Below are positions 31,901 to 43,376 of a stretch of 64,000 bases of DNA, one piece after another (positions within the stretch are counted from its first letter, which is position 1; the number at the start of each line of letters is the position of its first letter). The notes below the pieces were generated by a model, which saw only the letters and a program-made list of their open reading frames with translations, made no database searches and was not told the origin of the DNA. The stretch covers positions 910,001-974,000 of the forward strand of contig NC_025260.1 in the NCBI RefSeq assembly GCF_000740895.1, read 5' to 3'. The stretch comes from Theileria orientalis strain Shintoku. Lineage: Eukaryota; Apicomplexa; Aconoidasida; Piroplasmida; Theileriidae. Made by a program: the position numbers and the translations under genes.

Positions 31901-33841
31901 ATGCGCTTCTTTAAAACATCAAACATGTTCATTTTCGACAAATTCAGGCCAATCTTCAGTAGAGCAACCAATGATATCTCGCCAGTTAAATTAAGCTTGA
32001 ACACACATTTTAAGTCCTTTAAGACCCAGTCAAACACATGGAACAGTTTTTACAACTCACATAACCTTATTTTTAAGACAAATCATCAATGGTCGAACAG
32101 CGGATTCAACTTTGATCAGTACAAGAACTCCTTCAAGTCGCTGTTCTGCGCAGCCGGATTGTCGTACACGTACTGTATGGGCAACGACAACCTCGACGCT
32201 GAGCCGGAAAAGGAGGAACGATTGGAAAACACGAACATTGAACTTGCGTCAACGGAAAATGAAACGCCAGCCTTTGACCCATTCGAAGACAGCAATGTAG
32301 TATACTATCACAAAAGGTTCACCTACGAGTCTCCGTCGAAGGATAGCAAGTACTTTTTCGAGATTAAGAGGTACAGGCAGCCGAGCTCTGAGACCACGCT
32401 GCCCGAGACCCTCAACAAAATTCAGAGTGAGATTGGAGGCGAGTTTAACGGGTCGGCCAGAGACCATTTTGAGTCATTCTTTAGAACGCCACTCTACGTG
32501 CGGTTTAAGCGGATTATGAGACACCACCTCAACGATTTCGAGAGCGTAAAACCAGTGGTGTACTCAAACGGGGAGGAAAGTAAGAAGGAGAAGGCCAGGT
32601 CGGAGCCATTCTGGGTGGTCTTGACGAAGACGGCTCCGGCCTTTTTCAGCAACGCCTTCATTGCAGTATGCGGATCAGTGTTTGCGCTCTGGAAACTCGC
32701 AGAAAACACAGTCAGTCAGAAATTCACCGACTTCATGTCGAACCACTTTGTGGCCTCATACGAGGCGATTAAAGCAAAAAGATATCACACACTCATTACG
32801 TCAGGTACGATAGTTAATACTAGATATAGACTAAAACGAGTTCACACCGATTTGGGCAGCTATATATCTGTATTGGTTTACTAACCAACTATTAAACTAT
32901 TGACGAACAATACTGGTCTACCGACTAACTCGTTGTATATAATCGGGCATAATTATGTTTAGCCATAAGTCACACATCTTTCTTGCACTTTGGACTCAAT
33001 TGCATGTTTTTTCACCAGCTAATGAAGACGTTCCACAACAATATGGCCTTTCAGACCCCTCCGGTCAATTCAACAATTCAATCGTTCGCCAGGAGTTTCT
33101 TCTCAGCAAACCACGTTTTCCCAGGAAGTGAGTTCTTTTAGATAGGTGGAACAATGACTAGTAGCTACTTTAGTATGTGCTCATAAGTGTTCTTAGTTGA
33201 TTTTGTGCAGTTTGCTGCCTCTTTGGTAACGGCCGTGTATTAACTAGTTATTTAGTTAGTCAATAATTTGTGGTATCTCCCTGGGAGAAATATCGTAATA
33301 GCCGGCAGAAATATGATCTTTGGGCTGGCTCCCTGAGCTTTTGCAATAATTGACTGAAATGACACTATTTAATTTAGGCTACCCTGTGAAGATGAAGAAG
33401 GCGGGGGCAGTCAACACCAACGACATCTTCAACGTCCTGCTCTTGTCGGCAGTCCTGTCAAGTCTGGGCCACGTCCTGATGTATAAGACGCCGGTGGTGG
33501 GAGCGTCGGGAGCAATTTCAGGGCTTATGTACCTCCTGGCAGCCACGTTTCCGAACACATACTTCAAAACAGTCTTCCCGCTCCCAGGAATGAACCTGAG
33601 CATACTGCAGATCGGACAGCTCTTCCTGGCCACCAACCTGTACTTCCTGATGTACGTCAAGGGATCGAACATAGCGTGGGCGGCGCACCTCTTCGGAATG
33701 GCCGGAGGAGCACTGTACTGCCTGTTCCAGCAGTACGTTAACAGGAGGCCGGGATTCTACAACCCGATCCTGCTCTCAATCAAGACGGCGAAGGGACAGT
33801 GGAAGAGAACGTTTAAGCGCTTTTTCAACAACACAAACTAG
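31901..33841 (+). CDS. Rhomboid intramembrane serine protease, PARL-like
   Basis: Four exons (31901-32804, 32963-33127, 33211-33225, 33378-33841) give 515 residues. Rhomboids cleave membrane proteins inside the bilayer. The catalytic core is intact. A second-helix motif SHTSFLHFGLNCMFFH appears only after splicing exon 1 to exon 2. The catalytic serine lies in VVGASGAISGLM and the catalytic histidine in AWAAHLFGMAGG. The N-terminal 90 residues are Arg/Lys/Ser/Asn-rich like a mitochondrial presequence, and an additional span precedes the core (APAFFSNAFIAVCGSVFALW). The overall plan is that of PARL/mitochondrial rhomboids rather than the surface ROM4 type. Exon 3 is only 15 nt. Confidence 0.9.
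33211..33225 (+). other. 15-nt micro-exon of the rhomboid gene
   Basis: Flanked by TTTTGTGCAG upstream and GTAACG downstream, this exon is needed to keep frame between exon 2 (ending at 33127 in phase 1) and exon 4 (starting at 33378 with two bases of a codon). It contributes about five residues (I-C-C-L-F). Confidence 0.65.
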
Positions 33842-33982
33842 CATCATTCGTAGATTGAAAAGTCTTAAATTTTGACCACACTAATGTCTTACACATCACA
33901 ATTTTTGGCAAGTATTCCTGAGGCAGTATGTGGTGCCGCGTAAAGGGGATAAGTCGCAATTGTTCACTTTTTGCGGGCAAAA

Positions 33983-34851
33983 ATGAGAAAAAGGCACCTT
34001 AAAATTTATTTTGTATTCTATTCCTTTTTATTCTATAAATTAAACGCAGCACTGTGTAAAAACCCGGGGCCTTCCAGGGATGAATTCGGAGAACCGACGG
34101 TAATCGAGTACCTCCAGGCCTTCCTTGAAATCAGGCCGCACCGAGCGGATCTCCCAGGAGCTCCGGACGATTCGTCCCACCATAGATCCATGCAACCCCA
34201 AAAGGGTGCCGCAAGTGAAGATGTAAGTCACAAATAACTCCAACACACAATTCCGTCAGGATTCCACTCTCTACACCAATAAATACATGATGAAGTACCC
34301 TCGAAACCAGTCTTTTGGACCGAATTGCGCGTATATTCCGGGCTACGAGGTTTCAAGATCGCGCTCCCTGGACGGCCTCGATCTCAGCAACGGAAGCGGC
34401 CAGTTCAAACGTTGGGGATCAGATCGGGACTACAGCCTCCCTGATCTGAACGAGGTACAGCGTCCAGCATTAAGCAATGATTTTTAGCTAATAGAAATTA
34501 ACAAGAGTTCCCGAGGAGTTCTCCTGGTCGACTTCTTCGCAACCTGGTTTGTGTCCCTCTGCTCATCGCTTCTTAGGTGCGGGCCCTGCTCAGTGATGAA
34601 CCAGAACTTGGTACTCTAGAGTAAAGTTCACGCGCTTTTAGGAGGTTGTTCGCTCGCACTACCGAGACGATAGACTCACGATCCTCTCCATTGACGTGGA
34701 CCGGGACGAGAGATACCTGAACGAGTATGAGATTACAGCACTGCCATCACTACTGCTGTTCGTGAAGGGGGACTTGTACAAGAAGATCGTAGGTCTTGTT
34801 GACGTCAAGAGTCTAATCAAGGAAATTGATAACTCTCTGGATTCGATATAA
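33983..34851 (+). CDS. Secretory-pathway/apicoplast thioredoxin-like protein
   Basis: Five exons (33983-34222, 34260-34454, 34488-34546, 34577-34610, 34642-34851) give 245 residues. The N-terminus has a signal peptide (hydrophobic IYFVFYSFLFYKLNAAL). A poorly conserved 120-residue linker precedes the thioredoxin fold in the last 100 residues: LVDFFATW, CGPCSVMNQN, LTILSIDVDRD and ITALPSLLLF with the cis-proline. The redox motif WCGPC is split by an intron within its Trp codon. Signal plus linker plus thioredoxin fits apicoplast-targeted thioredoxins of apicomplexans, but a protein of the ER or secretory system cannot be excluded. The active-site CGPC is the classical reducing type. Confidence 0.88.
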
Positions 34852-35216
34852 TATCGAGCGCCCCTAAATCTATCGCCGCCTAATTTCATTGAAATGCTTT
34901 ACCCGTAGGCCAGCCGCTGAGTAAACGAGCACGAATCGGCTGTTTGTTATAGTTAAAAATGAACAAGCGTAGAAGATTAAAATAAAATTTTAAATTAGGA
35001 TCCGTGTAGTTTTGGAATGTTAAAAGATGAAACGGGCTAAGAGATTTCTTAGCAATAGAGTGATTTAATGATTTAATGACTGATTTTCTTATTGAGTCAG
35101 CGCGAGATTAAGTGATTTAGCGACTATGAGAGTGACTAATGTCATACTGATCAGTAACGTACTAATTAGGAGTGGTTGACTTAACGGCCGAGTGCGAGTG
35201 GAATCTGCTGAAAAAA
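34852..35216. other. Spacer between convergent genes
   Basis: About 365 bp of shared 3' flank. Around 35035-35175 there are loosely repeated words such as GATTTAATGA, GATTTAGCGA and AGTGACTAAT. No gene was seen. Confidence 0.4.
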
Positions 35217-36189
35217 CTAATTTAGTTTAATCGTGTGATCTCTAGATCCCACCAGAACGTGGATTTCGTCTACGTAAACGCAAATCTTGTCTTGTTCACT
35301 CTTTGTCTCCTGTGGACCCTGGGCAGCCGCGAAGTCGAACGTGTAGTTAACTGAGGTCGCGTTGTAGTAGTTGCTGGAATCAGGGACCAGGTTCTCGTAC
35401 CTGCTCAGGTACTGGTCCAGGTTCGTCCAGTAGTTCGAAGAGTACACCTCCTCCGAGGGCTGCACCGCCTTGTACAGCTCGTTCAGAACCAGCGATATGT
35501 CCTACACAATCCATCAATTGGTGCGCGTACCCGCGTCGAGGCCAGCGAAACGTGCGGTTTCCTCTGCGAATAGTACTTTTCGAAGCCGAAGGAGCTCACG
35601 ACCTTGTCCACGAGGTCGATAATCGGAAGAATCTGTAAAATGAGCATTGTGTGGTGAGATACCGTGTTGTCCCTGCACGCTTTATCCACTAGAGACACTG
35701 CAAAGTACCGGTTCTGGTTCTCGCTTGCGCATATTGACACCTTGTTTTCCAGCATCAGGTAGAAACTAAAATGTGTGAGTAAACAGTGGAGATAAGTTAC
35801 GGTTTCAGGTGCTGCAAGGAGCCTCTGAGGTTTTCCAGGAAGGAATCGATGAACTGCCTCCTCAAATACAGCGGCTTGCACAGAGACACGTGCAAGTGGC
35901 TCGGATTCACCTTTTTGCGGTCCGTTTGGGAGTCCGTGTCCATTTCAGTGTCCGAGTATGTGTAGTCGGAATCCGCCTGTGTGGGCTGCTCGCAGAACAA
36001 CACATTGTTTACTTTCTCCAGCTTTGAGAGAGTATTGTACGCCCTCTTTGCGACGGATGCGATTTCCTCCGTGACTTCGACTGAATTCGCGTGTTTGGGT
36101 CCGCTCAACTTACCCTTGAGGTAGCATATGGTATGGTAGTTCCCGTCCACGTGAGGAACGTTTCTGGTGTTCTGCTGAATGTTGAACAT
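35217..36189 (-). CDS. USB1: USB1/Mpn1 U6 snRNA 3'-end phosphodiesterase
   Basis: Four to five exons from an ATG at 36189 to the stop at 35217, about 280 residues. USB1 is a 2H phosphoesterase that trims the U6 snRNA oligo-U tail and leaves a terminal phosphate. The N-terminal block NVPHVDGNYHTICYLKGKL corresponds to the family's FPH-x-x-GNxxTxVY motif. Both catalytic H-x-S tetrads are present: HLHVSLCKP and RKPHVSLAS. An acidic insert (Asp/Thr/Ser) separates the first block from the first catalytic motif. Only about 40 bp separate this ATG from the stop of the next gene upstream. Another start through an upstream exon is possible but none was found. Confidence 0.88.
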
Positions 36190-36228
36190 GTATGAAAAGC
36201 GACTGTATGTGTGAAAAAATTAGATTTA

Positions 36229-39041
36229 CTAAAAGCTGTGTTCCCCCTCATCAAGTGGGTAGTCGTCGGAGGCCGTGCCGTATAGTATGTGTTTTATCAG
36301 TGTATACGTTTGCGATAGTGTGAGTTTTTTAATCTGAAGATTTTTTACTTATTTCACCCCTTACCTTGAGTTTCTGCTTTATTTTCGAGACTATTAGGCT
36401 GTCGTGTATGTCGTCGGTGCAATCTCCCTCGAAATCGTCAAAAATGATGCTTGACACAAAGGAATCGCCCTTGTTTATTTGATTCCTATGTTTTTTGTGA
36501 TTTTCTTTAAACTCACGTTGTGTTTCCCTGGGATTCCTGGTTGTTTTCTTCCATGTTGTTTTTACTCGATATTTTACCTGTTCCCAGCAGGTTCAGGTAC
36601 TCTGCTGATGTTTTAAGCTCCACTGTTTCCATGCTCAGTATCACTTTAACGTCTTGTACCTGCTGCATCGTTTCTTCGCATTCTCTTGGCTCCACCAGCT
36701 TCTTCACTGACTCCAGTATGTACTCGCAGTTGTTGAGTGACGTCTCAACGTCCTCTTCGTCCATCAGTATAAAGTCCAATGACTTGCTAGGTATCAGCGT
36801 TGATATCAGCACCTTTTCCATGTCCGACAGCGTGGTCCTCAGTATCTTGTTGTAGTTTTTGCAGCTGCTCAGTGCACACATTTCTATTTTGTTAGTTATT
36901 TTAGCACAATGTATTACATAACTAGTACATAGCGTGTGTGTTTAATAACTAGTGGATAAAAACTTACGGAGGAGCTTGTGCGTGATGTGGGCCATCACCT
37001 CCAGCGGCTGCCTGTGCACGTTCTTGAACGGCTCGTAGTAGAGCTCCACGAAGTACTGGTTTATGATCCCGACCATCTTCTGCGTGATGCTTTCCAGCGA
37101 CGCCAGAGTGTCCGGCATGAACTCCGACAGCGTAAACTTGAGGAGGAACTCGTGGAGCACCGTAGCCGACTCCAACAACATACACGAGATCGTGCACGAT
37201 TCGAGCACGTTTTCCAGTGAGTTCCATATGTGCTTAACGCTATCTATGAAGTATTCGATCAGCGGCACCACCACCTTCGCCGCGTACTGCTTCTTCGACT
37301 CGACGAACTTTAAGCACTGGCAGCGCCTGTCCACCAGATTCAGCACTGCTATCAGCACGTTTGACACTTGCGAAAGGAACTGGTCGTCCTGCAGGTACAG
37401 CGTCGTGTTCAGTCCCGTCCTCACTCCTATTGAGTCGCTGAACGACTCCAGCGTCAGTAGTTTTTTCGATATGCTCATGCAGTGCTTGTTCTCCATTTCC
37501 AACAGTGCGTCCAGACAGCCATACAGCACGTTTGACTCAAAACACAGGAGTATCTTACTTTCCAAGGTGGCTTCGTCGCCGTCTCTACTCGGCATGTTAT
37601 CTGAACCCTCATTCCCAGTGTTCGAATCACTGGCTTCATAGTCTGCACCGTAATCACCATCAGCGTATCGAGCTGCGTTTCCACCGCTTAAATTGTTGTT
37701 GCCATAGTTTTTAACAATGTCATTGTTACTGTGGCTGTCAGTAGAGTTGTTAGCGTTATTGATATCAGAGTTGTTACCGGTGTTGATAGCAGAGTTGTTA
37801 GCGTTATTGATATCAGTGTTGATAGCGGTGTTAGGGGTAGAGTTGCTGGCACCGCCGTCCGTGTAACCTTCGGAGCCACCCGCGTTGGAGTAGCGGTAAA
37901 ATTGTATCATTATGAAGGGCACAATCGTGTTGTTGTCGAAGTCCGAAAACAACTCGTAGCTTGAAGCAGGGTCAAATCCTCTCAGGTACGATGCAAACTC
38001 AACCATCGATCCCACCAGCGAGTATATTACGCTGGTCACCTTGTCGTCGCTGAAACTTGACCTGCTTACTTCCAGCACTGTGGACTTCTTTGGACTTGCA
38101 ATCATCCTCGTCAACTCCCTCAGTCCTACCCTGTCGTCTTCGTTTTCCATGAAGTAGTCGTACACCAAAAAGGGCAGCCTACTGTATACGAACAGCCTTG
38201 CTTCCTTCGCTATCAGCAGGCACCAGCTAGACGCAACGTCGTCCACGCTGCACTCTGCGCCTATCAAGACAAACTCCTCCAACAGCCCGTAATCGTCGCA
38301 GTACGGCTCTGGCATTAACGCTTTGAAGTAATTCGTGCAGTCCAGTTTCATGTCGCTCTTCGCCTTCTTAAATACGGCCATGTACTTTTTTACACACTCC
38401 CTCAGGTACTCTATTGCCCATTCTGGGTGCTGTATCACCGCCAGGTTACTGCTCTCCGACTGAAAAATGTATCTAAAACTGAGTAGAACGTTGTTCGCCA
38501 GTATTGGCGCTGCCGTCGATTCACTCCTCAAATACTTTTCCAGCCTAGTCATCATCAATATTAGTGCGAACAGCTTTTCCATGCCTTCGAATGGGTACTC
38601 TAGGACATTTTCCGACTTATCGTCCAGTACTGACTGCCAACTACTGTTCCTCTTCAGCTCAACCAACAAGTTTTTGGCAAATATCAGCAGTGATCGACAC
38701 TTTAAATCCTCCTTTATCAGGAAATCATGTTTACTAAAACCGGACTCATTTCTTAGGTATACCAAATGCTCCAAGAGTTGAACTTGTATTGGTACCTCTT
38801 CCTTCAAATTATATGTTTTATTTCTCAATGATTCCTTTTTTAGTGATGATTTCTTCTCCGAATTATCATGGTCATCTAATTCTCGGTCAGAATTTGAGTC
38901 ATTCGACACATTTATTGTGTTTGAAGAACCAATTTCTGAATGTAAAACACATTTTTTAATGGATTCCACAAAATCCTTGTCCTTAAAGTTGTTTATTCCT
39001 ATGCGACCGATGAGTTCTAAGGCTATTTCATTCTCCTTCAT
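36229..39041 (-). CDS. RINT1/Tip20-like vesicle tethering protein (tentative)
   Basis: Four exons (39041-36968, 36883-36517, 36485-36365, 36333-36229) give about 888 residues. The architecture resembles RINT1/Tip20, a subunit of the NRZ/Dsl1 complex that tethers Golgi-derived vesicles at the ER. It is mostly helical, with a block around IQHPEWAIEYLRECVKKY, a following helical bundle with LLEEFVLIGAE, and a C-terminal helical region. There is no catalytic motif. An Asn-rich insert (37690-37865) interrupts the middle. The C-terminal exons end in an acidic tail (SDDYPLDEGEH). Similarity is diffuse, so another helical-rod tether (for example of the exocyst or COG group) is the main alternative. 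Confidence 0.5.
37685..37870. repeat. Coding repeat for an Asn-rich insert in the RINT1-like gene
   Basis: Plus-strand units of the type GTTAGCGTTATTGATATCAGAGTTGTTA repeat about three times and encode Asn/Ile/Ala/Ser-rich sequence on the minus strand. The 12-mer GTTAGCGTTATT also occurs in the DOP1 repeat near 17577. Confidence 0.8.
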
Positions 39042-39379
39042 TGAACTAAATTTACAAAATCAGTTTGTCGTGTAATTTCATTTAATGAGAGCCTAAAAAT
39101 ATATTGTACATAAATTTTAAAAGTTATTATATACTGATGTGTAATTGCGTATTCATAATTTCCACATTTTTTGTTCCCAATATTCCATTTTTTTACTAGT
39201 TAATACCTTTATATACATTTAATTTGTCAATAATTTTGTTTTTTATTATGTTTTATTTTTTTGTTTCAGCCATTAACTTTTCATCTGTTCTTTAATCCCT
39301 TTCTTAACTTCATTTTTTGTATTATTCAACATATTTTTGTACTTATAAATTATTGTTTTAATTTTCGCTCCATAAAAGT
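39042..39379. promoter_or_regulatory. Divergent intergenic region
   Basis: 340 bp of T-rich DNA between the RINT1-like gene (minus) and the PITH gene (plus). It presumably includes both promoters. No motif was recognised. Confidence 0.4.
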
Positions 39380-40289
39380 ATGGATGCTGCTACCAGGTTT
39401 GTGTTTATAATCCGAATTTATATTTTAGTTTAACTGATCAGTTGGACAAGTCGTCCCTCGAGTGTTTGAATGAAGATTCTTTACACAGGGTCTCCAACAC
39501 CCTCAGCCCCGGAATCGATAAATACTTGCAGTCTTCCCCGGGGGAGGGTGAGCAGCTTTTAATCAAATACAAGTTCATGAATCCCGTGAAACTGCACTCC
39601 ATGATCGTTAAGGGTCTTCCTGATGGCGTTTCTTCTGGCACTGCTCCTAAGACTCTGCGTCTGTTCATAAATTCTGAGAATTTAGACTTTCAGGACGCCG
39701 GTTTGTTTTTTATTTTTAAATTTACTGACCATATTATAATTAATCTTTTAGAGTCCGAGCCCTGTACTCAAGAACTGGTTTGTTTTTGCACCTTGTTTAC
39801 TTCTTTAGACTCTTGAGAAAACTCATGTTGAGACTGGCCAGAAGGTTCTTCTTCGCTACGTTAGATTCCAGAACGTTAACAGTCTTGCTATTTTTATCGG
39901 TATTTTATATTAGTATTTCTTTACACACTAGATATGCCTGATGTATTTATGTAATTAACGATTCATCTATAATCATGATACTGTTACACTGGTGGCATAT
40001 ATGATTCTGTTACAGCGTAGCACATATAATACTGCTACATTGCTAGTACATATGATACTGTTACCGTCGCAAAATACACATTAAACTATTAAAGCCTTTA
40101 TATAATCACTTACTCACTTATATCGTTTATTAAATTTTTTAATTCAGCTGATAATTACGGTAATGATACTACCAAGGTTGCTCACATTGGACTTTATGGT
40201 ACCACTGCAACTTCCTCAAAGGTTAGTGACTTTACTTTCATGTTACTTAGATTGAGAACTGGAAGCCTACCAAGGAGAATGAAATGTAA
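39380..40289 (+). CDS. PITH-domain protein (PITHD1-like)
   Basis: Six exons (39380-39396, 39429-39700, 39752-39777, 39809-39899, 40148-40221, 40251-40289) give 172 residues. The PITH domain is the proteasome-interacting module also found at the C-terminus of thioredoxin-like protein 1. Visible signatures are LLIKYKFMNPVKLHSMIVKG, KTLRLFINSENLDFQDA, PCTQEL, VLLRYVRFQNVNSLAIFI and KVAHIGLYG. No thioredoxin domain precedes it, so it is the stand-alone PITHD1 form. The first coding exon has 17 bases and the third 26, so the gene is hard to see in raw open frames. Confidence 0.88.
39960..40090. repeat. Degenerate repeat in the fourth intron of the PITH gene
   Basis: Units around CATATGATACTGTTACA and CATATAATACTGCTACAT recur four times, spaced roughly 30-36 bp. 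This intron (39900-40147) is much longer than the others of the gene. Confidence 0.6.
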
Positions 40290-40594
40290 CTCTAGTTTTT
40301 CCAACCTAATCTTGCCATCTGTTAATGTTGTATGTTAATACTGCCATTGTATATGCATATATCTATACCCATACATCCATGTATTCTTGTATACATACCC
40401 ATACATCCATGTATTCTTGTATACGTGTATACATAACTTACGTGCCCTTAAATACATATATACATAACTTACGTGCACGTAAATACATACATACACACAT
40501 TTGTATACATAAAATGAAAATATATGGGTGTACACACAAATTAACAAGTCACATGTTTACACGGGTAGTAGTCTGATACATTATCAATATAATA
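40290..40594. repeat. Tandem and simple repeats between convergent genes
   Basis: Two adjacent copies of a unit reading ACCCATACATCCATGTATTC (about 40368-40425) are followed by two copies around ATACATAACTTACGTGC (about 40430-40490) and TA/CA-rich DNA. It is the 3' flank of both the PITH gene and ATCase. Confidence 0.75.
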
Positions 40595-41956
40595 TTATGA
40601 GCCGTTTAATATTAAATATAGAAGCGCCATCCGTATATATAGTCCGTTTTTGGCCTGCTGAAAGAACACACATCTTTCGTCTGAATCAATTTCAGTAGAT
40701 ATTTCATCCACTCTCGGCAATGGGTGTAAAATCTAAACATTAGTCAAAGGGTGATCCGCAGTCGTGTTACTGCCGCTTATGTAGTAAAGCTGCATAGATG
40801 AAAATAAACTGATACCTTTACGTGCTTTGCCAGCTTGGACATGACACTTTTGTCCAACTTGTATGCATCCTTGGCTGTCTTGTACTCTGCGTCGGTCATT
40901 CTTTCCCTCTGTACTCTCGTTACGTAAATGGCATCCACGTTTTCCAAGGCGTCCAGTAGCTTGTTGAAGCTCGTTTGTCTTGGGTATGCTAAATCCGGAA
41001 TGTTCTACACAGTGATTATTTATTTATTTACGTCATGTGGTTATTGCGTCATTTTTTGTCGTTTAGCTAAATGTGCTATTTAATATCTAATTGTTTGCTG
41101 TTGACTTAAAGCACCAGTGGTGACTAATACTTGTGGTTCAACTTACATATTTTGCGAAATTCTGCTCTACTTCCCTCTGTATTTGCGTCGGCATCTGCAG
41201 CGACGGCACTGCGACGTACTTCAGAACCACGTTGAAACGGCTGAGCAGTCTGACCAGCGAGTGCGTGGTCCTTGCGTACTTCAGGTCACCCATCAGGCAG
41301 ACCGTGAACTCCTTGTCAGGGGACCCGAAGAGCGGGAAGTACATGCTCAGCGTGTACACGTCCAGCAGCGCCTGCGTCGGGTGCTCGCCCGAGCCGTCGC
41401 CGGCGTTGATGAGCGGCACCAGCGAGTGATGCCTCACTCTCTGGAGCGAGTTGTTCTCGGGGTGGCGGACCACGACAAGGTCGCAGTACGACGAGAGCAC
41501 GCGCACCGAGTCCTCCAAAGTCTCGCCCTTCACCGACGACGACGTCACGTCGCTGACGCTCACCACCTTCCCTCCCAGCTTCAGCATTGCGCTCTCGAAG
41601 GAGCACCTGGTCCGCGTGCTCGGCTCGTAGAACAGCGTGGTCATCACCTTGTCGGCCAGGAATTTGAAGCGTCTGTTTCTCTTCATTTGGATTCTGAAAA
41701 ACTCCGCCATTTCGAAGATGCATTGGATTTGTGGTACTGAGAGGTCATCAACGCCGATGAGCGATTTATTGTGTAAAGTCAAAGCTACCTTCCTGCTGAG
41801 GGAATCAAGGTAGTCGTAAAGCGGATCTTCTCCGCAGAGCCCAAATTCGTTTAACCTTTTGCGGACCCATGGCACACATGAAAGCGCGTAGAGCGCGGTG
41901 ACCGTGGCAGTTCCCGCGCCCAAGGCTACCCAGGGATCCCTTAAATACTTACTCAT
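40595..41956 (-). CDS. ATCase: Aspartate carbamoyltransferase
   Basis: Three exons (41956-41147, 41004-40816, 40732-40595) give 378 residues. The enzyme makes N-carbamoyl-L-aspartate, the committed step of pyrimidine synthesis; apicomplexans encode it as a separate protein. The carbamoyl-phosphate site [21 protein letters not shown] is intact, as are the SVKGETLED loop, HPTQALLD, and [11 protein letters not shown] with the aspartate-binding residues. The first 35 residues contain a hydrophobic segment ([23 protein letters not shown]) that could anchor or target the enzyme. A similar N-terminal extension occurs in Plasmodium. Confidence 0.96.
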
Positions 41957-42618
41957 TAATGATAAAGTACACTAGACCTTAAAATATTAGAGGTGTGTTA
42001 GTTTTCTGATTTTGAAATCATATTCGATGTAAATACGAATAATTCTAAATATGATTGCTAGAAGGAATAAAAACTAAAAATAAAACATAACTGTGTTTAA
42101 CTAGAACAGGAAGTTACGAAGATTCTAGCCAGAATATTGATTAAAATAATGTACAACACTGATAGACACAAACGTTTACAATTTATATACACTAAATTAA
42201 ATAAAAAATAAATGTAAATTCATGGGGCCATAAATAATGAATAAGATTAATGTAAAGTATATATAATAATTTGGAGAAATAATCAGTGTCAATATATCAA
42301 TTTAGATTGATAAAACGATTTAGAGCACAGATAAATGATTGAAATATACAATTAATGAGGATACAACCAGAACAAAGAGAATATTAACAGTGAGTGCCTT
42401 AATTTATTTCTTATTATATTAGTAATGTAACTTTATTTAATTTTAGGTGATTTATGGGTGATGTGTAAATTTTATTTTGAATAAAGAGTGTTGGGTGTGA
42501 ATGAATTTAATTTCCAACACTTGAGGAAAATGATGCAAATTTTCACTTTTAATTTATAAATAGCAATTCAGTTAACACAAAATTATATTTTGGCAGTGGC
42601 TCAACGTAAAAAACATAA
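41957..42618. other. AT-rich intergenic DNA
   Basis: About 660 bp of very AT-rich sequence upstream of ATCase, with no credible open frame. It probably includes the ATCase promoter. Confidence 0.4.
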
Positions 42619-42834
42619 ATGTGTATATATCACAGCCTTTTGTGTGTAGCTCGAATTTACGGAATCCTGGTGCTCGGAAGGTTGATCACACATATCGAAA
42701 ATATATTGGTATCGCTGCGTAGGATCTCCGATGTAAAGTTTAAACAGAAAAGCAAAGTGATGGTAAATTTAAAATAAAATTTATATGCAATTTACGTGCA
42801 GCCGGAAGAATGCATGCATCGGTACCGATCTTAA
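42619..42834 (+). CDS. Possible small two-exon gene (58 residues)
   Basis: An ATG at 42619 opens a frame that splices cleanly from 42762 (ATG|GTAAAT) to 42802 (GTGCAG|CCGG) and stops at 42834. The product would be 58 residues with a hydrophobic stretch (YGILVLGRLITHIENILVSL) and a basic C-terminus. I do not recognise it, and base composition is more AT-rich than in neighbouring genes. It may be chance. Confidence 0.2.
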
Positions 42835-43057
42835 CAGCCATCTGATACAAATAAAATTATGGAACATCGAGTTTTTATATAAAAATTAGCGAAATCACAA
42901 GTATAATTTCGGTGCCATAAGTATTAACCAAAATTGCAAATTCATAGTGTAAGCTATACACCAAATTCTTGCCAAAGGATTTATTAAGTCAGATTTAACC
43001 AAAATAATATCTAGATCCTGTGGATTGTAGGTATTTTAGATTCTTTGCACTAGAAGT

Positions 43058-43376
43058 ATGGTCAACCCCGTTTAACCGTACTACACATTTTACTAGTTGT
43101 TCTGCTTTTATAATTTAGAAGCGCAAAACTTAAGCACCAAATTCATAAACACCAAAGGAGCGCCAAATAATTTTCAAATTAACTGTACAACACATTGGAG
43201 TTGGATTATAGCCAAGGAAGGTAACCAAATTATCAGTGTCGTCCCTATACAGGTATGTTGCATCAGTTACACTGGTATCTTTAACGTAAATTAGAGTAGC
43301 TACTAGCATTAAATAGTGTATTTACATATTCGGCTCTCGCAAATGTTTTGGCACAATTTATGACTTGGATGTTTAA
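43058..43376 (+). CDS. Possible small three-exon gene (75 residues)
   Basis: A 12-bp first coding exon (43058-43069), a 156-bp second exon (43097-43252) and a 60-bp third exon (43317-43376) join in frame with GT-AG borders. The product has two to four cysteines and a Trp-rich core (THWSWIIAKEGNQIISVVPIQ). The family is unknown. The middle exon is the convincing part; the ends are guesses. Codon usage is unlike the GC3-rich genes around it. Confidence 0.25.
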
